NCBI GenBank assembly: GCA_024698145.1
Contig: JAILRO010000068.1
Span: 1 to 33,739 of the forward strand
Reading direction: 5' to 3'
From: Lachnospiraceae bacterium
GTDB taxonomy: Bacteria > Bacillota > Clostridia > Lachnospirales > Lachnospiraceae
Length of the DNA stretch: 33,739 nt
In this document: piece after piece, positions 17,890 to 26,371 of the stretch
Numbering within the stretch: position 1 is the first letter of the stretch
Layout of the letters: every line of letters begins with the position of its first letter
Translations under genes and position numbers: made by a program
The notes under the pieces: model-generated
Told to the model about the DNA's origin: nothing
The model's input: the letters and a program-made list of their open reading frames with translations, nothing else
Databases searched by the model: none

Positions 17890-20800
17890 TTATTCTATTC
17901 CATATCTTGACTTCATTTCATCGGACAACTCCGCATTTTGAAGTATGTCATGGGCTTTATCCATAAGCTCTTTTACCGTATAGCGCTTGTAATATCCGAC
18001 CTTGTATTCGTTGGCAGCTTCCCTTGATGCTGTCACGAAAATGTCTTTGCCCATATGATGTCCGAAGCAATTCTCAACATGCGCTATTTCCATACGGTTT
18101 TCCATGTCGATAACGTCAGTTAGTCTTTCCATTGTAATGTACAAAAGATTATTGTCTTTATCGTAATCTAATGTTGCTTTTCCGTCATACAAATAATACA
18201 TTGATACATCCGATTTCTTGTCGAACTGTCCGTCGTTCTTAAAATACCAGTATAAACTTCCATCATTATAGAGAACTACCAATTCATCATCAAAAAATGT
18301 CATTCCTATTGGTGCAACTCCCGGACATACAACAACTTCTTTGGTTTTTCCCTTGCCATCAACCAAAAGAATCCTTTTATCGTCAGATATCGCTAACAAA
18401 CCGCTGTCACTTTCTTCCGAGAAGAGTTTCGTACCTGCCCAATCTGTTGGAAGTTCAACCGTAAAAAACTCACCGCTTGTAGTGTCAACTACGTAATCCT
18501 TTTCTCCCTCTACATAAATGATATTAATCTCTGGGTAATATTTCGGTGTCTGTCTGCTATAACCAACGTCATCCGGGATTTCCCAATCAGTACTATCCCC
18601 ACTGTCCAGATCATATAATGCCAGTTTTTCCTTCGCATCCTCATCCTTGAAAAGGTAAACAAGCTTACTGTCTTTCATCGAGCAGGAAGATTCGAACACA
18701 GCCGAAAGTTTGAAAAGCTCGTCATTTTTGACTTCATTTCCTTTGGCATCAACAGTAACAAGATTGTAAGAATCTACGTTATTATATCCAAGATATATCT
18801 TGTCTTTGTAGTTGCCTAATAACGTGTAATCTCTATCCGATTCTCCTTCAAGTCTGTTCTGTACAGTTTTTGTTTTTCCGTCCAGCCCAAAAACACTAAG
18901 TACCGGTCCTTTTTCATCAGCATAAAGAACCGCAAGATTATCTTTACTTAAACAGTTTTCTCCCAACATATCGGGCAGTATAATCTCCTCGTCAATAGGC
19001 TTCCATGATGTATCATATACATCAGCACCGTAGTATATTACCTCATAGCCGTATTGCTGTTTGACATAAGCACCGTTATGAATAATAACTTTTCTTAAAT
19101 CATCCGCAAAATACTTGTTGTAATACACCGCATCAGCATCGACAGAAAGTGCAGGTGTTGCATAGCCTCCATTTTCTGTAATATATACCGGGTTACCATC
19201 GTTATCTGCATCACTTACATCTACTACGGAATCATTTACATTGCTCTTATACAATTCCTGACCGGTAGCGATGTCATACACAGATATCATATTGCCTGAA
19301 TAATATGCCACTTTGTCCTTGCCTAAAGGCACAAAGCCACTGTTTACCATAACTCCATTGCAAACAAAATCCGCTTTCCATACCTCCGACATGTCAGAAC
19401 CGTCAACACATATTATGTTTGAATGGTCAGAGGAAATGAGTGTCGCACCACCAAATGACATGCTTGATGACGCATCAACAATACTGCTTCTTACCATAAA
19501 CCTGTTATTGTCTACCCATTCTATATCTGCAATTCTTTCTTCCGAAACGTCAGAAATCACTGTTTTGTTCGACGATACTTCCACAACACCATATGCAAAA
19601 CCTGACCATCCGCAAGACCCACGCATGGCAATTTTCTTACCATCAGGAGACAGTTTACTCTCTACTGCACCAAAAGCATTTTCACCTTCCTGATTAGCAA
19701 CCTCTACTGTTCCTTGAAGTTCTCCTGTGGCAGATTTTAACTGCAGATAAGTTTCCTTCGAGTTGCCAATATAGAAGAAATCCTCGCCAACCATAAGATT
19801 CTTATCATCGGAAAGAATTGCTTCCTCGCAATCATAATTCCACAATTCTTCTTGTTTTGTCAGGTCATAACATATTATCTTGTGGTCAGACCATACAATA
19901 AAACTTGTATCATTTAAAAACGCAATACCATTGATACGGTCTCTGAAATTGTCATTGTATAACACTTTCTCATGTGTTGAAGTGTCCCACACACCAAATA
20001 TATTTCCAAGATCAAGAATAGCTATTTTCTTGCCGTCTTTTGTGAGCTTAAAATCTGTTACGATATTAGGCATCTGATAATTCCATTGCGCATGAATATT
20101 GCTACCGTTATTGCACTCATAAGCAAGTGTTGCATCCGTAAGCGCTTTGACTGCCTCAGCCGTAACCGGTCGGTCATCTTTGTCATCTTTCGGAAGTGCA
20201 AGAAGTGCAAGTTGTAAAGCCGTGATGCGCTGCTCTTTCTCCAAAAGATTGCCTGATTCATTGGCAAGGTATCTGGACTGATTCCTAAGGGATTCAAGAT
20301 AATTCTTATGAATCTTGTTTCTGCTGTAAAGCATATATCCGCTAAAGCCTGCCATTACCGACAGTGCCAGAACAAAAGCAGCTGTAATCTGTTTCATCCT
20401 GTATTGTCTGTGACGGTTCATAAGATCGTCATAAGCACAACCGATAAGACCGGCAGCAAGACGTGGTAACTCTGTCTTTTTTGCCTTTCCAAGTGGCATT
20501 CTGAAGTCACACGAGAGAGGTTCTATTGGAATATTAACCGTCTGCTCCTTGCCGGATTCATCCTTAACCACACGCTCATCGTATTTCAAAATATCCGGTA
20601 TTACATCATAAGGTTCACCGTCAACAAGAACTGTAAATATCTCCTTCTTCGTATGGTTCTTAAGGAAATATTCTATCTCTCTTGGCACCCACGCCGACTC
20701 TTTTGTGTTGGTAGAGCATATTACAATAAGGTAGTCCGAGTTCTCAAGCGCACTGGCTATTGTGTCACTTAAGTCGTTCGTAATCGGAAGCTCATCCTTA

Positions 20801-20955
20801 TCACGGAAAATCCTGTCTATTTTCTTAATGCCGGTTTTGGTGCGAATCTTGCTTGGTATATGGAAACGCTCAAGTCCCTTATGTACCGCTTCCGCAACCT
20901 TATTATCTTCCGGTGCATGTTTGTACGATATAAATGCATTATAATGATTGCTCAT
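17890..20955 (-). CDS. TIR domain - transmembrane - beta-propeller protein
   Basis: A 1,021-residue protein in four parts. Residues 1-180 form a TIR-type domain: YNAFISYKHAPEDNKVA at 5-21, RIFRDKDELP at 48-57, SDYLIVICS at 73-81, and SAWVPREIEYF with W89 and candidate catalytic Glu E93 (or E95). Residues 190-210 are one transmembrane helix. Residues 215-280 carry an SRYLANES...ALQLALLALP helix pair, which usually precedes WD40-type propellers in STAND proteins. About 285-985 is a WD40-like propeller with blades such as ILDLGNIFGVWD and YDIATGQELYKS. It ends in ELMDKAHDILQNAELSDEMKSRY, like the usual post-propeller helix. TIR domains cleave NAD+ or act as scaffolds; activity here is untested. 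It overlaps the DHH gene by ATGA. Charged residues flank the helix on both sides, so orientation is uncertain. Confidence 0.85.
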   Translation of the reverse strand: MSNHYNAFISYKHAPEDNKVAEAVHKGLERFHIPSKIRTKTGIKKIDRIFRDKDELPITNDLSDTIASALENSDYLIVICSTNTKESAWVPREIEYFLKNHTKKEIFTVLVDGEPYDVIPDILKYDERVVKDESGKEQTVNIPIEPLSCDFRMPLGKAKKTELPRLAAGLIGCAYDDLMNRHRQYRMKQITAAFVLALSVMAGFSGYMLYSRNKIHKNYLESLRNQSRYLANESGNLLEKEQRITALQLALLALPKDDKDDRPVTAEAVKALTDATLAYECNNGSNIHAQWNYQMPNIVTDFKLTKDGKKIAILDLGNIFGVWDTSTHEKVLYNDNFRDRINGIAFLNDTSFIVWSDHKIICYDLTKQEELWNYDCEEAILSDDKNLMVGEDFFYIGNSKETYLQLKSATGELQGTVEVANQEGENAFGAVESKLSPDGKKIAMRGSCGWSGFAYGVVEVSSNKTVISDVSEERIADIEWVDNNRFMVRSSIVDASSSMSFGGATLISSDHSNIICVDGSDMSEVWKADFVCNGVMVNSGFVPLGKDKVAYYSGNMISVYDIATGQELYKSNVNDSVVDVSDADNDGNPVYITENGGYATPALSVDADAVYYNKYFADDLRKVIIHNGAYVKQQYGYEVIYYGADVYDTSWKPIDEEIILPDMLGENCLSKDNLAVLYADEKGPVLSVFGLDGKTKTVQNRLEGESDRDYTLLGNYKDKIYLGYNNVDSYNLVTVDAKGNEVKNDELFKLSAVFESSCSMKDSKLVYLFKDEDAKEKLALYDLDSGDSTDWEIPDDVGYSRQTPKYYPEINIIYVEGEKDYVVDTTSGEFFTVELPTDWAGTKLFSEESDSGLLAISDDKRILLVDGKGKTKEVVVCPGVAPIGMTFFDDELVVLYNDGSLYWYFKNDGQFDKKSDVSMYYLYDGKATLDYDKDNNLLYITMERLTDVIDMENRMEIAHVENCFGHHMGKDIFVTASREAANEYKVGYYKRYTVKELMDKAHDILQNAELSDEMKSRYGIE

Positions 20956-22469
20956 TCCTGTACCTCCCTGTAAAGTTTATCAAAAAGTTGACTGTTTATA
21001 ATATAGATATCATGGGGATCATCCTCTCTTACTGCAACGTAATCCCCCGGACTTCCGGAATAATATTTCTCCTCATCCCATGCCGTAAACAACTTGACGT
21101 ACTCGTCAATAGGTCTGGCGTATATCCTGACATTTCCTGTACTCATAACTGAACGTGCATAACGAAGCACATTTTTCTTCTCACCAGTAAAGACATCTCT
21201 TATGCATGGCTCATACTCGAAAGTCTTATCATACGGCTCATCGATGTACCGATAGCTTCGGGTAAGCTTCTCCTTCGTAATCGGATAAACCTCGCCTGCT
21301 ATACCTATCATGAGGTATTTATCCTCCTCGAGTTTGATGTTAATATCTCCTTCAAGCGTTCGTATTTCCACCATCGTATCAACCGGGAATACATCGGTAA
21401 GGCGCACACATCCAAGCTGTTGAGGAAGCTTCTCATATACTTTCATATCCGAAGTGTCAAGTGTCGTCTCGTTTGCATAAATGATTCTATACATCGAGAA
21501 GTACTCGTTAAGACGTTTTGCAAACTCTTCTTGCGCAAGTTCCTCCACGTCCTCTTCTTTTGCATCATAAAGTTTTACCAGTTTCTCCGGCCTTATGGCG
21601 CCACCACCCTTGGTGATGTGACCGCCTCCGCCACCGATGCCATCTGCAAGAAAAGCAGCAAGCTCGTTGGCATGAACCTCCTTAACACAACTTCTTACAG
21701 AAAACTTGATTTCCAGAGGACTTACATAGTAAGCAAGACATACATTTACACCGACCGTCTCCAACGAAAAATCACTTATCACACCAAGTATTGTCGGGTC
21801 ACACTGTTCTGCCTTAATTACTATATATTTGCCATCTTCATTGTATTGATAATCAAAGATTGCCTTACCGGTTATCTTAAGTTCGTCAAGTGATATATTG
21901 GAGTTGACCATTTCCATAATGATGCTCTTGTTGGTGACAAGCAAATCTCTCATATCTCTGTCTAACGGATGAGACACTTCCGATAACTTATTTGTATCCG
22001 TATATAAACCGTAATACATCGCTGTGGAAAGAAGGACATTGTCATCAACACTCATTCCTTCCTCACGAATCATATCCCACATAACCGTCGCACAGCAGCC
22101 GATATTGCTTCTGACTTCGGAAAGCGTTGGCAAATCCTCGGTAATCTGATGATGATCGATAACCGCAATGTTCTTCGCCTGCGTACGGGTAACATTTTGC
22201 TGACCATACTGACAATCTACTGTCACCAAAAGCTCGGGAATCTCTGAAAAATCAGGCTCATAGCTTACCGGAACTTTGAGTTTGTCCAGCATGATAAGGA
22301 GGTTGTTCTTACTTATCTTATTATGTCCACGATAAATAAAACGCGGGCTTTTCCCTTGCTCCATCAGATACCAATAAAGTGCGTATCCCGAAGAAAGTGC
22401 GTCAGCATCAGGATTGTCGTGACATTGAATAACTATATCGTTGTATTGTAATAAATCATTTAAATGCAT
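20952..22469 (-). CDS. DHH/DHHA1 phosphoesterase with an extra C-terminal region
   Basis: A 505-residue cytosolic phosphoesterase. The start is the ATG at 22469 (MHLNDLLQYN), six bases after GGGAGGT; a GTG/ATG five codons earlier contains that ribosome site. Mn2+-binding motifs of the DHH domain are CHDNPDADALSSG (16-28), TVDC with D85, IDHHQ with D105-H106-H107, and YTDTN with D158. The DHHA1 substrate domain has GGGGGHITKGGG (279-290). This core equals NrnA/GdpP-type enzymes that degrade short oligonucleotides or c-di-AMP. Unlike NrnA (about 320 residues) it has about 175 further residues (330-505), ending in PGDYVAVREDDP and a YxxINSQLFDKLY segment that I do not assign. It lacks the PAS, GGDEF and membrane parts of GdpP. 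It is transcribed with the TIR gene. Confidence 0.88.
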   Translation of the reverse strand: MHLNDLLQYNDIVIQCHDNPDADALSSGYALYWYLMEQGKSPRFIYRGHNKISKNNLLIMLDKLKVPVSYEPDFSEIPELLVTVDCQYGQQNVTRTQAKNIAVIDHHQITEDLPTLSEVRSNIGCCATVMWDMIREEGMSVDDNVLLSTAMYYGLYTDTNKLSEVSHPLDRDMRDLLVTNKSIIMEMVNSNISLDELKITGKAIFDYQYNEDGKYIVIKAEQCDPTILGVISDFSLETVGVNVCLAYYVSPLEIKFSVRSCVKEVHANELAAFLADGIGGGGGHITKGGGAIRPEKLVKLYDAKEEDVEELAQEEFAKRLNEYFSMYRIIYANETTLDTSDMKVYEKLPQQLGCVRLTDVFPVDTMVEIRTLEGDINIKLEEDKYLMIGIAGEVYPITKEKLTRSYRYIDEPYDKTFEYEPCIRDVFTGEKKNVLRYARSVMSTGNVRIYARPIDEYVKLFTAWDEEKYYSGSPGDYVAVREDDPHDIYIINSQLFDKLYREVQE

Positions 22470-22493
22470 ATCGTAACCTCCCATTTGTTCATA

Positions 22494-22522
22494 ATTATAA
22501 ATGAATCGCGGGGGTAATTCAA
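22494..22522 (-). promoter_or_regulatory. Promoter of the DHH-TIR operon
   Basis: Minus strand TTGAAT (complement of 22517-22522), a 17-base spacer and TATAAT (complement of 22494-22499). The start codon follows after about 25 bases. It is back to back with the pyk promoter, whose -35 begins 27 bases away. Confidence 0.8.
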
Positions 22523-22548
22523 TTTAAAAATACGCATTGTATTTGTTG

Positions 22549-22577
22549 TTGCATAAAATTACGATTTAGCCTATAAT
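22549..22577 (+). promoter_or_regulatory. pyk promoter
   Basis: TTGCAT (22549-22554), a 17-base spacer and TATAAT (22572-22577). The leader is about 65 bases, and the ATG at 22650 follows GAAAGG. Confidence 0.8.
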
Positions 22578-22649
22578 TTGTATCGATTCATGATATTTCG
22601 ATTACTACAATCTTGAAATAAATATTACATCTAACAGAAAGGCAGCGCT

Positions 22650-24389
22650 ATGAGAAAAACAAAAATAATATGTACATTAGGACCTGCAACAGAAGACGAC
22701 CAGGTTTTGAAGAAATTAATGATTGAGGGCATGAACGTAGCGAGATTTAACTTCTCACACGGGACCCATGAAACTCACAAAAAAAACTTAGATAGAATTA
22801 AGAAATTCCGAAAAGAGCTCGGCTTACCGATTGCCGCGCTTCTCGATACAAGAGGACCTGAGATTCGTATAAAAGATTTCAAAGAAGGCAAAGTCACACT
22901 TAAAGATGGCCAGGAGTTTACCTTAACCACAAGAGATATCGAAGGTGACGAGAACGCAGTAAGCATTACATACGAAGAGCTTGTTAATGATATAGCAATC
23001 GGCAACAGAATATTGATTGATGACGGTCTTATTTCCATGAAAGTTCAGGCAGTTACCGAAACAGACATAGTATGTCTTGTTGAAAACGGCGGACAGATTT
23101 CCAACCACAAGGGAGTAAATGTTCCCAATGTCAGCCTTTCCATGCCTTACATCAGCGAGAAAGACAAAGAAGACATTATATTCGGAATCGAGCAGGGCTT
23201 TGATTTCATAGCAGCTTCATTTGTAAGAACGGCGGAAGACATCCTTGCTATCCGTGATATTTTAAGTCAATACAACTGTAATTTCATCAACATAATTGCC
23301 AAAATCGAAAACATGCAAGGTGTTGAGAATATTGATGACATCATCAGAGTTTCCGACGGTGTAATGATTGCACGTGGTGACATGGGAGTTGAGATTCCTT
23401 TTGAAGACGTTCCATCAATCCAGAAAATGATTATCAAAAAGGTATATAACGCCGAGAAAATTGTCATAACCGCAACCCAGATGTTGGACTCAATGATGAA
23501 GAATCCACGTCCTACAAGAGCAGAAGCTACTGATGTTGCAAATGCTATATACGACGGAACATCAGCAATTATGTTATCAGGAGAAACAGCCGCAGGACTT
23601 TATCCTGTTGAATCATTAAAGACTATGGTTAGAATAGCAGAAAGAACAGAAGCTGACATCGATCTTGTCAAGAGATTCAACAACAGAGGAAGTCTTGTTA
23701 ATCCGGACATTACAAATGCTATTGCTCACGCTACCTGTACAACCGCTATGGACTTAAATGCGAGTGCAATCGTAACCGTAACGAAGTCAGGAAAAACCGC
23801 GAGAATGATATCCAAATATCGTCCGATATGTCCGATTATCGGTTGTACCCCTTATGAGAATGTATGGAGACAGCTCAATCTTTCATGGGGAGTTGTACCA
23901 TTGATTGTCGAAGAAAAAACAAACACCGACGACTTATTTGAACATGCTATCGAACAGGCAGAAAAAGCCGAAATCGTTAAGCAGGGCGAAATAACCGTAA
24001 TAACCGCCGGCGTACCTCTTGGAATATCAGGAACCACTAACCTCATCAAAGTTCATGTTGTAGGACATATTCTTATCAAAGGCCGTGGTGTCAACAACAG
24101 AAAAACAACAGCAAGCCTTTGTGTAGGAAAGAGCGAAACAGATATTATCGACAACTTCAAAGAAGGAGATATCGTAGTTCTTCCTGATACCGACAACGAT
24201 ATAATCGACGAACTACGTCAGGCATCCGGTATTATTGTTGAAACAGAGGGACATAATTCCCATGCAGCAATTGTTGGACTTTCGCTTGATATACCGGTTA
24301 TCCTCGGTGCTACCGGTGCTACCGATATTTTAAAATCCGGTGCCGTAGTAACACTTGATGCAGAAAAAGGAATCGTTTCATCAAACTAA
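22650..24389 (+). CDS. pyk: Pyruvate kinase with C-terminal PEP-utiliser domain
   Basis: A 579-residue glycolytic enzyme that transfers phosphate from phosphoenolpyruvate to ADP. It begins RKTKIICTLGPATED. It keeps ARFNFSHGTHE (PEP and K+ site), DTRGPEIR, the catalytic-lysine block NIIAKIENMQG, the metal-binding MIARGDMGVEIP, and the signature VITATQMLDSMMKNPRPTRAE. The last 80 or so residues add a phosphohistidine-type domain with GIIVETEGHNSHAAIVGLSL, as in Bacillus-type pyruvate kinases. That extension does not confer PEP synthase activity but can affect stability and allostery. It is monocistronic, with its own promoter and terminator. Confidence 0.98.
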   Translation: MRKTKIICTLGPATEDDQVLKKLMIEGMNVARFNFSHGTHETHKKNLDRIKKFRKELGLPIAALLDTRGPEIRIKDFKEGKVTLKDGQEFTLTTRDIEGDENAVSITYEELVNDIAIGNRILIDDGLISMKVQAVTETDIVCLVENGGQISNHKGVNVPNVSLSMPYISEKDKEDIIFGIEQGFDFIAASFVRTAEDILAIRDILSQYNCNFINIIAKIENMQGVENIDDIIRVSDGVMIARGDMGVEIPFEDVPSIQKMIIKKVYNAEKIVITATQMLDSMMKNPRPTRAEATDVANAIYDGTSAIMLSGETAAGLYPVESLKTMVRIAERTEADIDLVKRFNNRGSLVNPDITNAIAHATCTTAMDLNASAIVTVTKSGKTARMISKYRPICPIIGCTPYENVWRQLNLSWGVVPLIVEEKTNTDDLFEHAIEQAEKAEIVKQGEITVITAGVPLGISGTTNLIKVHVVGHILIKGRGVNNRKTTASLCVGKSETDIIDNFKEGDIVVLPDTDNDIIDELRQASGIIVETEGHNSHAAIVGLSLDIPVILGATGATDILKSGAVVTLDAEKGIVSSN

Positions 24390-24401
24390 AACAAGCAAAA
24401 A

Positions 24402-24437
24402 ACCATCTTGCCGACAATGGCAAGATGGTCTTTTTTT
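24402..24437. terminator. Bidirectional terminator between pyk and the zinc-ribbon operon
   Basis: Perfect 11-base stem ACCATCTTGCC (24402-24412) with GGCAAGATGGT (24419-24429) and a six-base loop. T7 follows on the plus strand at 24431-24437, and a run of T's follows on the minus strand too. Confidence 0.95.
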
Positions 24438-24859
24438 CATGGCGCACTTTTGATAATCTCATCAACCTCGTCCGCCGCATATTGATACGAACCAAGTTGT
24501 TCTCTTTGCTCTTTTAACTTTGTGGCATTTGAAGCAATCTTTTCCGCGTCTCCTTTTGCCTCATAAACTCTGGACATAAATGCTGTATGTGCATAATCAG
24601 CCACACGGTACAAATCTTCCATTCCTTCAGGCGCTTCAAAATCACCCAATCTCTTTGAATGATAGTCATCCACAATCTCACCGTATGATTTGTGTTCCAA
24701 TTCGTACTCAAAAGAAGACATCGTGTTTTCTACAGGATCCTCTTCCTTCTGACTTCTAGCATATTTAATTGAATTAGTCACGACTACCAGGAAAATCAAG
24801 AAGGCTAAAGACGCAACAACTATTAAAATATCAAGAATTACCCTAATTGCTTTATTCAT
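24437..24859 (-). CDS. Single-pass membrane protein, partner type B2
   Basis: A 140-residue protein with a transmembrane helix at about 8-28 (LDILIVVASLAFLIFLVVV) and a helical, mostly polar domain outside it (about 45-135). It is paralogous to the protein at 25955-26371: both have FE...YGE/YGQ, then VYEAKGDAEKI matching VYAKEGNADML, then a KLKEQREQL/RLSELREEM helix. Its ATG overlaps the end of the upstream zinc-ribbon gene by eight bases (ATGAATAA), with GGAGGTGCTTA as ribosome site. Function is unknown. It is the last gene of the five-gene operon. Confidence 0.7.
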   Translation of the reverse strand: MNKAIRVILDILIVVASLAFLIFLVVVTNSIKYARSQKEEDPVENTMSSFEYELEHKSYGEIVDDYHSKRLGDFEAPEGMEDLYRVADYAHTAFMSRVYEAKGDAEKIASNATKLKEQREQLGSYQYAADEVDEIIKSAP

Positions 24860-25592
24860 GTCTAAGCACCTCCTCCACTTTCACACCTTTTTGTGCTTCC
24901 GATAACGAAAGGAAGTCCTCTAGGGCTGCATCATCCATAGAAAAATATGTTTTCATGGCAGCCCTTATCTCACTATCCATATCCTCTATATACGTCAGAT
25001 ATTCTTCGTTTTTCTCTGCTTCTTTCTGTACATTTAACACCTCGTAGAAGCCATCCAGATTTCTGCAAAAAGACTCAATGTCATAGTCTAGTGCATCAAA
25101 ATAATCCGGATCAGTAGAACGAAGGATCATTCTCTCCATGTACCTGATACAACTACCGTAATCATTCGCAACATATCTCACATGCTTTAAGTCATTCCAT
25201 TCATCAGATGACAAATCCAAAGATGCCGTCGAATACTTAATTGCAAAATCCATATACTCACCCTGCTTTAACAGATCTTTTGCATCAGCAACATATTCCT
25301 CATCACTCATCTCATTCTTTCGTTTGTCATCATCAAAATCCTTGTAACACAAAGAATCGATAATAACCAAAACAATACATGCAGCGATTATTGAAACAAG
25401 TATTATTGCTCTTTTCGCGAGACCTTCCGTTTTCTTTGCCGACTTGATAACTTCTTTTTCGGTTTTTTCAAAGCCACCTTCAAACTTATTCATGTTCTGC
25501 AAATGCTTTTGTGCAAACTCATTATCTGCTCCACAATGCGGACATTTTAGTTCTGTTGGACCAATTTCATGCTTACATTTTTTGCATACCAT
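24852..25592 (-). CDS. Zinc-ribbon membrane protein, type A2
   Basis: A 246-residue protein. The N-terminus is a zinc ribbon, C3-x2-C6-x10-C17-x2-C20 (VCKKCKHEIG...KCPHCG), then a charged linker, a transmembrane helix at about 62-80 (AIILVSIIAACIVLVIID), and a helical, acidic domain to the C-terminus. It is a paralogue of the protein at 26364-27104, with the same length, same cysteine spacing, same membrane position and same downstream partner. By the usual rule the zinc ribbon is cytosolic and the C-terminal domain is outside. An AGGAGG precedes the ATG by ten bases, and 14 bases separate it from the upstream gene. Function is unknown. Confidence 0.75.
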   Translation of the reverse strand: MVCKKCKHEIGPTELKCPHCGADNEFAQKHLQNMNKFEGGFEKTEKEVIKSAKKTEGLAKRAIILVSIIAACIVLVIIDSLCYKDFDDDKRKNEMSDEEYVADAKDLLKQGEYMDFAIKYSTASLDLSSDEWNDLKHVRYVANDYGSCIRYMERMILRSTDPDYFDALDYDIESFCRNLDGFYEVLNVQKEAEKNEEYLTYIEDMDSEIRAAMKTYFSMDDAALEDFLSLSEAQKGVKVEEVLRHE

Positions 25593-25606
25593 TTTGCCAT
25601 ATCCTC

Positions 25607-25948
25607 CTACTTCGCCTCGATACTCTGCAAAAATTCCTGTTTTTCCTGCTCACCTTTATTCCGTTCTGACTTACGGAAAAGAGACAGACCTCCTAATAAC
25701 AATGAGGCGATTACAACAAGCATTATAATTCCCACAAGAAGCGTCTTGCCTATCCCTTTTTTCAGTTTCTCATCGGCATCGTCTGTATGACTCTCAAGCT
25801 CTGTACGTATATCTTCCATCTTGTCCATGTATTCATCTTCTTCAGCCGGCGCATACCCTGAACCGCAATATGGACAACGAACCAAAGAAACATCAAATTC
25901 CGCACCACAATTTTCACATAACACCATTTTTTTATTGTTCTGTTTCAT
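25607..25948 (-). CDS. Small zinc-ribbon membrane protein
   Basis: A 113-residue protein with an N-terminal zinc ribbon, C11-x2-C14-x10-C25-x2-C28 (LCENCGAEFD...RCPYCGS), the same spacing as its two larger neighbours. An acidic linker follows, then a transmembrane helix at about 68-90 (GKTLLVGIIMLVVIASLLLGG) and a short charged tail. It lacks the large C-terminal domain of the A-type proteins, so it may be a cut-down relative or a distinct subunit. Its start is preceded by GGAGTAAGGA. It lies six bases after the gene at 25955 and sits between the two duplicated A-B units. Confidence 0.75.
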   Translation of the reverse strand: MKQNNKKMVLCENCGAEFDVSLVRCPYCGSGYAPAEEDEYMDKMEDIRTELESHTDDADEKLKKGIGKTLLVGIIMLVVIASLLLGGLSLFRKSERNKGEQEKQEFLQSIEAK

Positions 25949-25954
25949 CTTTCC

Positions 25955-26371
25955 TTACTCCCTGATTGCTTTATCCGTGCTTTGATCTATTTTATCAAAC
26001 AATGTTGCATAGTCCGGCATTTCTTCCCGAAGTTCCGAAAGCCTCTTATCACACGATGTCAACATATCTGCATTGCCTTCTTTGGCATATACTTCTTTAA
26101 AAAACTTAAGTTCTGTATATTCTCCAAGACGATAGTATTCCTCATACTCTTTGGCAATCTCTGCACCACCGCGAACAGGGTACGACGCTAATACCGCCTG
26201 ACCGTAACATCCCTTCTCGAAACTTGTTCTCATGGATTCCTGCGAAATTCTTTCAGTATCCACGTACTCAAATTTCATTTTATGGCCTGCATTCTTCAGC
26301 AACACAACAATTGCAATCACAAGGAGTATATTTACAACAATCGAAATGGGATAAAACACTTTCTTATTCAT
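25955..26371 (-). CDS. Single-pass membrane protein, partner type B1
   Basis: A 138-residue protein with an N-terminal membrane helix (PISIVVNILLVIAIVVLLK, about 8-26) and a helical outer domain. The start is the ATG at 26371, which overlaps the upstream gene by eight bases (ATGAATAA) and follows GAGGGGGTGCTTA. It is a paralogue of the protein at 24437-24859, and the gene junction is conserved in both copies. An earlier ATG six codons upstream contains the ribosome site and is rejected. Function is unknown. Confidence 0.7.
   Translation of the reverse strand: MNKKVFYPISIVVNILLVIAIVVLLKNAGHKMKFEYVDTERISQESMRTSFEKGCYGQAVLASYPVRGGAEIAKEYEEYYRLGEYTELKFFKEVYAKEGNADMLTSCDKRLSELREEMPDYATLFDKIDQSTDKAIRE

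Noticed and set aside
21420-21893. A 157-codon plus-strand frame opposite the DHH gene
   Set aside because: No ribosome site, unusual composition, and it is fully antisense to a gene with intact catalytic motifs.
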